A stretch of DNA of 5,278 bases from Anaerolineae bacterium. Lineage in GTDB: Bacteria; Chloroflexota; Anaerolineae; 4572-78; NAK82. Location: contig JANXAX010000197.1 in NCBI GenBank assembly GCA_025062175.1, positions 1-5,278 of the forward strand, given 5' to 3'. Shown in pieces: positions 1 to 5,278 of this stretch. Made by a program: the position numbers and the translations under genes. Every line of letters starts with the position of its first letter. Within the stretch, counting starts at the first letter, position 1. Below the pieces are notes generated by a model. That model was not told the origin of the DNA. It ran no database searches and worked only from the letters and a program-made list of their open reading frames with translations.

Positions 1-1776
1 TCGTTGCTGGTAGGGATGCTCACAGTGGCCAGCTACTATGCGGTGGCGCGTCGCCTACTTGGCTCGCGCGCAGCTGGTCTCTTCGCTATGGCCTTTTCTG
101 CACTGGATATGTTGATGGTCCTCTGGTCAAGCCGGATGCGCATGTATGCGTTGGCTGGTCTGTTTGCACTCTGGACACTCTATTTTGTCGTTTGGGGCGC
201 GGTGCGCTGGCGCCGTTCCAGCTCGACTGTTTGGCTGGCAGCAGCGGTGTGTCTGCTCGGGGCGGCTGTATCCCATTCGGTCATCGTGATGGCGGTGCCG
301 ATGTGGGGACTGGCCATATTGGTCATAATAGGGCTCCGGAGCGAACGTCCGAGCGCCGAGAGCGTGAAAGCCATTCTGCGACAGGATCAGCTCACCTGGA
401 TTGCCATTGTTATGGTGGTGTCGATTGCCCTAGCATTTGGAGTGGTCGGCCAGGAAGCATTCTTGACCCCAGAGCAAGAGAGCAGCGATGCCCGTTTGAT
501 CGATCTTGCCGCGTTGATCGCCAAGTTCTTGTCGCCTGGGATCAGCTGGCAAAGGGTGGATGACTTCATTTACTATTTCACCTCGGAGGTTTATGTTCCG
601 CTGGCAACGCTCGCCGGCGTGGCCACGCTAATGGCGCTAGTGATGATCGTGCGCAAGCGTCTCACATCACATCAGCTCGCCACGCTGTGTTTAGCATTTG
701 TGTTCCTGTTCACCATAGCCGGGCTGGGTTTCCTGGTCACCTCAACGTGGCGGAAGACGCGTTATCTCTTCATCTTGTGTCAGCCTGCCTTTGTGTTGTT
801 AGCAGCCGATGGGGTGGTGCGCTTGGGTACGATGATTGGGTCGCGGTTACGAGCCTATCCGCGTTGGCTTTCAGATGTGGGGGCGCTTGTGGGGGTAGCC
901 TGCATCGTGATTGTATGGGGCCATGAAACCTGGAGGGGACTGGGAACGCGAGGTACGGGCGATTATGACACGGCGTTTGCTTGGGTGAAGGAACAGTGGC
1001 GAGAGGGCGACCGCGTCATGACAGTACATCCTTCGGCGGCTTATCTCTATCTGGGACGCGTGGATTATTATGCGGCCGGGGAACGGGCGCGTGTGCTCTA
1101 TGACGAGGAAAGTGAAGAGGTGGTGGATCGTTATAGTGGGGCAGTGTTGATCAACTCGGTGGAAGCGCTCAATCGGGCTTTGGCCGAAGCGGCGGGCCGC
1201 TTGTGGTTTGTGGTCGATCGCAAGCGCTTGTTCCGCCGCTATGATCCGCTGTTCACCCAGCAGGTCTTCGCCCAGATGGACATCGTGCACCGTCGTGGCA
1301 ATGTGCCTGTGTTTCTCAGTCATCGCTATCCGCGTCCTATGCCCCCACAACCAGCAACCGTAATTGCGGCCCGTTTGGGTGATCTCGCCGAGCTGGGCGG
1401 GTACTCCATTGACTTTAGAGCGATGGCACCCGACAACTCGGTGCCACTGGTGCTTTATTGGCGCCCTTTGACCGCTGCAGTGCCGCGCCCATTCAAGGTG
1501 TTTGTGCAGCTGCGCAATGAGCACGACGAAATCGTAGCCCAAGCCGATCATTATATCCTCGAGGGGTTGCTCAGCAGAGACGTGTTGCATGACCTGATAG
1601 GACAGGGAGAGTGGCTGCGCGATGGAGTGCAGCTCTATGTGCCCAACCCATTGCCACACGGCCACTATCGACTGTTGGTCGGCCTGTATGACGAGGTGAC
1701 GGGTGAGCGAGTGCCGGTGCGCTCCGACACGAGTGGTGAGAATGCGGTGGTGCTTATGGAGTTCGACATCCCATGA
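1..1776 (+). CDS. GT39-like membrane glycosyltransferase with C-terminal sandwich-like domain, 5' partial
   Basis: The reading frame is open at the left edge and ends with TGA at 1774-1776, leaving 591 visible residues (residue 1 = codon 1-3). The TTG at 4 is not a credible start. Residues 1 to about 310 are strongly hydrophobic, with roughly eight or nine membrane segments. Near the visible start are ARRLLG and then SRMRMYAL (44-51), the 'ArMYaL'-type motif of GT-C enzymes; KTRY at 252-255, before another membrane segment, resembles the (K)xxRY motif of the family. Aligning ARRLLG with the downstream paralogue suggests about 110 N-terminal residues are missing, including the first acidic loop. 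Residues 316-450 are soluble, and 457-573 form a beta-rich domain (LYWRPL, FKVFVQLRN, LLVGLYDEVTGERVPV) related to the tail of the next gene product. Expected role, from family knowledge: transfer of a sugar from a polyprenyl-phosphate donor outside the membrane. Donor and acceptor are unknown. It is the upstream partner of an operon. Confidence 0.86.
   Translation, partial: SLLVGMLTVASYYAVARRLLGSRAAGLFAMAFSALDMLMVLWSSRMRMYALAGLFALWTLYFVVWGAVRWRRSSSTVWLAAAVCLLGAAVSHSVIVMAVPMWGLAILVIIGLRSERPSAESVKAILRQDQLTWIAIVMVVSIALAFGVVGQEAFLTPEQESSDARLIDLAALIAKFLSPGISWQRVDDFIYYFTSEVYVPLATLAGVATLMALVMIVRKRLTSHQLATLCLAFVFLFTIAGLGFLVTSTWRKTRYLFILCQPAFVLLAADGVVRLGTMIGSRLRAYPRWLSDVGALVGVACIVIVWGHETWRGLGTRGTGDYDTAFAWVKEQWREGDRVMTVHPSAAYLYLGRVDYYAAGERARVLYDEESEEVVDRYSGAVLINSVEALNRALAEAAGRLWFVVDRKRLFRRYDPLFTQQVFAQMDIVHRRGNVPVFLSHRYPRPMPPQPATVIAARLGDLAELGGYSIDFRAMAPDNSVPLVLYWRPLTAAVPRPFKVFVQLRNEHDEIVAQADHYILEGLLSRDVLHDLIGQGEWLRDGVQLYVPNPLPHGHYRLLVGLYDEVTGERVPVRSDTSGENAVVLMEFDIP
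1758..1776 (+). promoter_or_regulatory. Ribosome binding site and ATGA stop/start overlap
   Basis: GGAG at 1758-1761 lies 11 bases before the ATG at 1773. That ATG overlaps the TGA stop (1774-1776) of the upstream gene as ATGA. The arrangement fixes the start of the second glycosyltransferase and implies co-transcription and probably translational coupling by re-initiation. No promoter is visible between the two genes. Confidence 0.75.
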
Positions 1777-3815
1777 CAAAGCGGGCCTGGCCTCGAGCAG
1801 TTGAGTGGGCGATGCCTGTTTTCATCTTCGTTGCTGCCCTAGCTCCGCGGTTACCGGGATTGGATGGCTTTGTCACAACAGATGAACCGTTTAACCTTCG
1901 GCAATCCGCGGCGGTGGTAGATGCTGTCTTGCGGGGGGACTTCGGTGCCACCTATTGGCACTTTTATCCCGGCTTGACGATCGCCTGGCTGAGCGGATTG
2001 GGGGTGTTGTTCCAGTGGCTCTGGAGTGGCGCAGCGGAGCCGTTTGCACAGTTTATCCAGCGCAATGTCGTCGAGTTGCTCATCGCGGCACGCCTTCCAC
2101 ACGGGATTTTGGGCGCTCTGTATGCCGTCGCCGTGTACAGATTCGCCAGACGGCTGTTAGGAGGCCGCGTTGCGCTGGTGGGCGCGCTCTTGATCGCATG
2201 GGATCCATTTATGCTGGCACATACGCGCGTGACACATGGAGACAGCCCGGTCGCCGTGTTTATGGGGCTGGGACTGTTGGCATTTCTCGCCCATCTATGC
2301 GATCCCGCGACACGTGAGCATATTATCAGAGGTGATCTAGCGTTCTCAGCGATATGTGGTGGATTGGCTGCGTTGAGCAAGTCGCCGGGGCATTTTATCG
2401 TGCCCTTTATCATTTTGCTGGGCATAGGCGAGGCCGGGATGTGGTATGCGCGCGCCAATCGTCCTCTCTTCGGGAGACGCCTCATCCAGCTGTTCGTCTG
2501 GTGTGCCGTTGCCGGAGCGGTTTTCGTGATTCTGTGGCCTGCCCTGTGGGTGAACCCGTTGGGCACATTGCGGCGCATGTTTGAAGAAACTTTTGACAAG
2601 ATGGAAGCCGGTCATCTTGTCTTTTTTATGGGACAACCCACCCTGGATCCAGGCCCTTGGTTCTATCCTTATGTGATTGCTTTCCGTCTTACGCCAGTTG
2701 TATGGTTGGGTCTGTCGCTGGCTGGCATCGCATTGGTGCTAGTGAAACTGTCCGGGACACGGTGGATTCACCATCGCGGTGGGAGCATAGATATCTGGAC
2801 GGTTGGCCTTACTGGATTGTTTGTGCTCACCATTCTACTGCTCGCCGAGCTCAGTCCGAAAAAGCAGGATCGCTATTTGCTGGTAGTATTCCCTTTGCTC
2901 GATCTCTTGGCTGCCTGGGGGATCGTACGGCTGGGTGAGTGGGTCGCCAATCTGGGGACAAGCCGCTTGCCCCGTTTTACACTGGGAAGCATCTTCGGAG
3001 TGTGGACTGTTTTGATCGCACTTCACGCCTATCCGGTCGTGACCTACTATCCTTATTATCTGGCGTACTTCAATCCGCTAATGGGGGGCCTGCCGCGCGC
3101 TGTCGAGACCACCTTAGTTGGTTGGGGAGAAGGGATGGAGCAGGTGGCGGCCTACTTGAACATGCAACCGGGTGCGGAGACAGCATATGTAGCGGCGGTG
3201 CCGGTGCAGACCTTGTTGCCCTACTTCCGAGGCAGAGGCGAGAATTTCTACACCAATGACGTGGCACTGCGCGCGGATTGGGTGGTGCTCTACGTGTCCC
3301 AAGTGCAGCGGTTGGCGCCCAGTCCTGAAATCGTGCGCTACTTTCGCGCCCAGCGGCCGGAACACATAGTGGAACTATTTGGGGTACCCTACGCCTGGGT
3401 ATACCGTGGGCCGAAGCTGATCACCGACACTCCACCCGTTGGATTGCACGTGGTGTCCAACCCTTCTGGACAGAAGATGCCTCTGCAGCTGGTCGGCTAT
3501 CGTATAGAGAAACAGGACAGCTCGGTCGCGGTGACACTGGGCTGGTATGCACCGGCAACTGTCCCACTTGACTACACTGTGAGTGTGCGTCTCATCGGGG
3601 CGGATGGGCGCTGGTTGGCGCAACATGACAGCTGGCCGGCAGGTGGACTGTTACCCACACATCAGCTGCGGCCGGGTGACTATGTGCGCGATGTACATGT
3701 CCTGGAGCTGGGAGAGGAAGGACCGGTGCACTCCATACAAGTGGTGGTTTATGATGCGGTAAGAAATGTACCCTTGGACGCCCCGATCGATCTATCGTCA
3801 ACGCTGCTGGACTGA
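1773..3815 (+). CDS. GT39-like polyprenyl-phosphate-dependent glycosyltransferase, complete
   Basis: A 680-residue polytopic membrane protein. After a first hydrophobic segment (about 13-24) comes TTDEP with D37-E38, the acidic pair in the first external loop that binds metal or acts in catalysis in GT-C enzymes. HFYPGLT (63-69) corresponds to the HPGVT motif of relatives. DPFMLAHTRVTHGD (144-157) is the second conserved acidic loop. LSKSPG (201-206), GQPTLDPGPWFYP (287-299), KKQDRY (363-368) and GWGEG (450-454) also match what I recall of Chloroflexota members. About eleven or twelve membrane segments end near residue 423. Residues 440-560 are soluble, and 570-675 form a beta-rich domain (LVGYRI, TLGWYAP, LAQHDSWPAGGLLPTHQLRPGD). 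Expected role: moving a sugar from a lipid-phosphate carrier to a lipid, glycan or protein outside the membrane. The substrate is not predictable. The start is set by the ATGA overlap with the upstream gene; a terminator follows 83 bases after the stop. Confidence 0.9.
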   Translation: MTKRAWPRAVEWAMPVFIFVAALAPRLPGLDGFVTTDEPFNLRQSAAVVDAVLRGDFGATYWHFYPGLTIAWLSGLGVLFQWLWSGAAEPFAQFIQRNVVELLIAARLPHGILGALYAVAVYRFARRLLGGRVALVGALLIAWDPFMLAHTRVTHGDSPVAVFMGLGLLAFLAHLCDPATREHIIRGDLAFSAICGGLAALSKSPGHFIVPFIILLGIGEAGMWYARANRPLFGRRLIQLFVWCAVAGAVFVILWPALWVNPLGTLRRMFEETFDKMEAGHLVFFMGQPTLDPGPWFYPYVIAFRLTPVVWLGLSLAGIALVLVKLSGTRWIHHRGGSIDIWTVGLTGLFVLTILLLAELSPKKQDRYLLVVFPLLDLLAAWGIVRLGEWVANLGTSRLPRFTLGSIFGVWTVLIALHAYPVVTYYPYYLAYFNPLMGGLPRAVETTLVGWGEGMEQVAAYLNMQPGAETAYVAAVPVQTLLPYFRGRGENFYTNDVALRADWVVLYVSQVQRLAPSPEIVRYFRAQRPEHIVELFGVPYAWVYRGPKLITDTPPVGLHVVSNPSGQKMPLQLVGYRIEKQDSSVAVTLGWYAPATVPLDYTVSVRLIGADGRWLAQHDSWPAGGLLPTHQLRPGDYVRDVHVLELGEEGPVHSIQVVVYDAVRNVPLDAPIDLSSTLLD

Positions 3816-3861
3816 TCGACCATTTTGATTGACTAAGATCGCGCAGCGGGACCGTGAGCAG

Positions 3862-3889
3862 TGGGGGCTGGTGTGCTCTTAGCGCCCCA
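3862..3889 (+). other. Possible weak hairpin after the glycosyltransferase operon
   Basis: TGGGGGCT (3862-3869) can pair with AGCGCCCCA (3881-3889) with one bulged G and an 11-base loop. No T-tract follows, so it is not a terminator by itself. GAGCA (3856-3860) and TGCTC (3874-3878) offer a competing pairing. It could be a 3' untranslated structure or chance; nothing else is visible in 3816-3898. Confidence 0.25.
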
Positions 3890-3898
3890 TGGATGACG

Positions 3899-3941
3899 AA
3901 AACGGGAGAGTACCGTTTTCACCTCTCCCGTTTTTTGTTTT
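3899..3941 (+). terminator. Intrinsic terminator of the glycosyltransferase operon
   Basis: AAAACGGGAGAG (3899-3910) pairs perfectly over 12 bp with CTCTCCCGTTTT (3923-3934) around a 12-base loop. T-rich sequence continues to 3941 (six Ts, G, four Ts). This is a textbook rho-independent terminator for rightward transcription, 83 bases after the TGA at 3813-3815. Inside the loop, CCGTTTT (3913-3919) repeats the end of the right arm and could pair with AAAACGG (3899-3905) in a shorter alternative hairpin. Confidence 0.87.
3899..3941 (-). terminator. Probable terminator of rpoC-rpsU (same hairpin, reverse direction)
   Basis: Read leftward, the same 12-bp stem begins 36 bases after the rpsU stop. 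It ends in CCCGTTTT followed by CGTC, so the T-run is only four bases and lies within the stem, while an A-rich stretch precedes it. This is weaker than the rightward version. Its position at the meeting point of two convergent units, with no other hairpin before it, makes bidirectional use likely. Confidence 0.55.
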
Positions 3942-3970
3942 CCGGTTGAGCGACTTGAGAAAAGAGATAC

Positions 3971-4198
3971 CTATCCCTGACGCGCCTGCTTCATCTGGCG
4001 ACGCAGCATCTTACGCCGGGCTTTGCGGATGGCGCGCTGTTTCTCCAGGCGTCGCTGCTCGCCCTTTGAAACGTACCATCGCTTCTTGCGATAAGTGCTC
4101 AGAATGCGGTTTTTCACCACTTCCTTGCGAAATCGCTTCAGGAGACTTTCCTGCGATTCGCCAGGACGAAGGACCACCGTCATTCGCGCCGTCTGCAT
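3971..4198 (-). CDS. rpsU: 30S ribosomal protein bS21
   Basis: A 75-residue, very basic protein (26 Lys or Arg). It matches bS21: TVVLRPGESQESLLKRFRKE (7-26) is the family's N-terminal strand and first helix, and VVKNRILSTYRKKRWYVSKG (27-46) is the conserved centre. A K/R-rich helical tail follows (RRLEKQRAIRKARRKMLRRQ). bS21 binds the 30S platform near the 3' end of 16S rRNA and aids initiation. It is slightly longer than most family members (roughly 57-71 aa). Met6 would be closer to the usual family start, but Met1 is chosen because a perfect Shine-Dalgarno lies 7 bases before it, while Met6 has none at proper spacing. The stop is TAG (3973-3971). It lies 32 bases after rpoC with no terminator between, so the two are probably co-transcribed. 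Confidence 0.96.
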   Translation of the reverse strand: MQTARMTVVLRPGESQESLLKRFRKEVVKNRILSTYRKKRWYVSKGEQRRLEKQRAIRKARRKMLRRQMKQARQG

Positions 4199-4205
4199 GC
4201 CGCTC

Positions 4206-4223
4206 TCACCTCCTTTCTCCTCC
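4206..4223 (-). promoter_or_regulatory. Doubled, near-perfect Shine-Dalgarno of rpsU
   Basis: On the minus strand, AAGGAGGTGA (4215-4206) is complementary over 10 bases to the usual 3' end of 16S rRNA and sits 7 bases before the ATG. A second purine-rich element, GGAGGAG (4223-4217), lies immediately upstream. Together they fill most of the 32-base rpoC-rpsU gap and decide the rpsU start. Confidence 0.85.
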
Positions 4224-4230
4224 GAATTTA

Positions 4231-5278
4231 TCAGTACTCATCATCCTCGAGGGAAGTTTCCTCTTCGACATCTTCTGTGGCGAGGTTTGCGTCGACTTCA
4301 GCTGGCACTTCGACCCGTTCCTCTGGACCCAAGCCGAAACTGACAGTCGTGAGCTTGGACTTTGCCTGTTCCGCCGCGCGCGCCGCCGCCTTTTGCTTGC
4401 GCACCATATAACCGGTGCCAGCCGGGATCAGCTTGCCAATGATCACGTTTTCTTTCAGCCCATATAGGTCATCTCGCTTGCCCTCGATTGCGGCTTGGGC
4501 TAACACATTGATGGTGTGTTGGAACGAGGCCGCGGCCAGGAAGCTCTCGGTGTTCAGCGCCGCTTTGGTGATGCCCAGCAACACAGGGCGGCCAGTGGCG
4601 GGCCGTTTGCCTGCCGCGATGAGCTGGTCGTTGACCTTCTGGAACTTCAGGCGGTCCACCAGCTCACCCGGCAGGTAGTCGCTGTCACCGGTCGAGGTGA
4701 CCCGCACCCGATTGGTCATCTGGCGAATGATCAGTTCGATGTGCTTGTCATGGATCGAGACACCTTGGGAACGGTACACCTTTTGGATCTCTTCCAGAAG
4801 GTATGCCTGGGCGGCTTCACGCCCCAGGATGCGCAGAATGCGGTTAGGATCGAGTGACCCATCCGTCAGCTGCTGACCGGTCTTCACCATTTCGCCGGGC
4901 GTGACACGTAGCCGTGCTGCCGAGGCGACTTCATATTCGCGCTCGTCACGGTAGGTCCAGTGGATAGTGATCTTATGCCCGTCCCGTTCCACGATGCCGC
5001 CGTGCTCTGCCAAGATTTCTCGGTCACCGCGCTTAGCAAGTCGGGTGTGTGCCGGGACTTCCTCGCCATCTTCTACCAAGATAGCCCAGTTGCCCGGCAC
5101 CTCGTATACATCATGGCGCACCTCTTCCTGGACAACGCGCAGTAACCGTGCGCCGTCCTCTTTCACAACGAGTTCCACGCGTCCGTCGATGTCCGAGATA
5201 ATCGCTTCGCCCTTGGGCACCCGTGCCTCGAACAGCTCCTGCACACGCGGCAACCCATGGGTGATGTCCTCCACGTTG
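4231..5278 (-). CDS. rpoC: DNA-directed RNA polymerase beta' subunit, C-terminal part (5' end outside window)
   Basis: The frame enters from the right edge and gives the last 348 residues (residue 1 = Asn, codon 5277-5275). DITHGLPRVQELFEAR (4-19) is the conserved motif preceding the C-terminal modules. DGSLDPNRIL (139-148), EIQKVYRSQGVSIHDKHIE (163-181), LLGITKAALNTESFLAAASF (233-252) and GLKENVIIGKLIPAGTG (273-289) are all well conserved; the last two regions lie at the base of the clamp near the omega-binding end. The bridge helix and trigger loop lie upstream, outside the window. Between residues 26 and 138 there are about 55 more residues than I recall in Thermus RpoC, apparently a second sandwich-barrel module. 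After the conserved core comes a charged tail rich in Glu and Asp. Translation ends with tandem in-frame stops, TGA (4233-4231) then TAA (4230-4228). The next gene is rpsU. Confidence 0.98.
   Translation of the reverse strand, partial: NVEDITHGLPRVQELFEARVPKGEAIISDIDGRVELVVKEDGARLLRVVQEEVRHDVYEVPGNWAILVEDGEEVPAHTRLAKRGDREILAEHGGIVERDGHKITIHWTYRDEREYEVASAARLRVTPGEMVKTGQQLTDGSLDPNRILRILGREAAQAYLLEEIQKVYRSQGVSIHDKHIELIIRQMTNRVRVTSTGDSDYLPGELVDRLKFQKVNDQLIAAGKRPATGRPVLLGITKAALNTESFLAAASFQHTINVLAQAAIEGKRDDLYGLKENVIIGKLIPAGTGYMVRKQKAAARAAEQAKSKLTTVSFGLGPEERVEVPAEVDANLATEDVEEETSLEDDEY

Noticed and set aside
1..60. First glycosyltransferase as a truncated or decayed gene
   Set aside because: The frame is open to the window edge and the remaining family motifs are intact, so the missing N-terminus is explained by the cut of the window.
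871..1779. A 302-codon open frame on the minus strand opposite the first glycosyltransferase
   Set aside because: Its translation is His/Arg/Gln-rich with no recognisable domain, and it lies wholly antisense to a frame with clear membrane segments and family motifs. It is a shadow of codon bias.
1964..2599. A 211-codon minus-strand open frame inside the second glycosyltransferase
   Set aside because: Low-complexity, Pro/Ser/Arg-rich shadow frame with no domain, antisense to a well-supported gene.
3816..3970. Small RNA or riboswitch in the convergent gap
   Set aside because: Only a terminator and a weak bulged hairpin are seen, with no promoter-like elements or known aptamer core.
3889..4467. 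A 192-codon plus-strand open frame across the terminator, rpsU and the end of rpoC
   Set aside because: It starts just before the terminator hairpin and runs antisense to two certain conserved genes, with no family resemblance.
1..5278. Defence system, prophage, insertion sequence or CRISPR array
   Set aside because: No transposase, integrase, nuclease or spaced repeats appear on either strand; all well-supported genes are housekeeping or membrane glycosyltransferases.

Overview
The window looks like chromosomal DNA from a member of the Chloroflexota, probably Anaerolineae-like. This is an inference from remembered family features, not from a search. The two membrane glycosyltransferases carry sequence signatures (GQPxxDPGPxFYP, GWGEG, and a C-terminal sandwich-like domain) that I associate with that phylum. 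The RpoC fragment is also closer to Thermus-type than proteobacterial sequence in its C-terminal region. Base composition looks even across the window, with no mobile element, CRISPR array, tRNA or rRNA.

Left part (1-3815, + strand): two genes of one operon, joined by a 4-base ATGA stop/start overlap. Both encode large polytopic GT-C-type (GT39/PMT/ArnT-like) glycosyltransferases expected to use polyprenyl-phosphate sugars on the outer face of the membrane. The first is cut by the left edge and lacks about the first 110 residues. The second is complete at 680 aa and shows the paired acidic motifs of the fold. Both end in a related non-membrane domain of about 105-120 residues. The acceptor and sugar cannot be read from the sequence.

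Middle (3816-3970): a short convergent intergenic region. It holds a strong 12-bp terminator hairpin with a T-rich tail for the glycosyltransferase operon. The hairpin probably also stops the opposing transcript. A repeated inner arm lets the same left arm form a second, shorter hairpin.

Right part (3971-5278, - strand): the 3' end of rpoC (RNA polymerase beta' subunit, last 348 residues) followed after 32 bases by rpsU (ribosomal protein bS21), with no terminator between them. rpsU is preceded by an unusually perfect, doubled Shine-Dalgarno sequence. RpoC has about 55 extra residues after the DITxGLPRV motif that look like a second copy of the sandwich-barrel module.

I found no clear undescribed system. 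The points most worth a second look are the rpoC-rpsU linkage with its extreme ribosome binding site, the extra module in RpoC, the interlocked terminator, and the shared C-terminal domain of the two glycosyltransferases.
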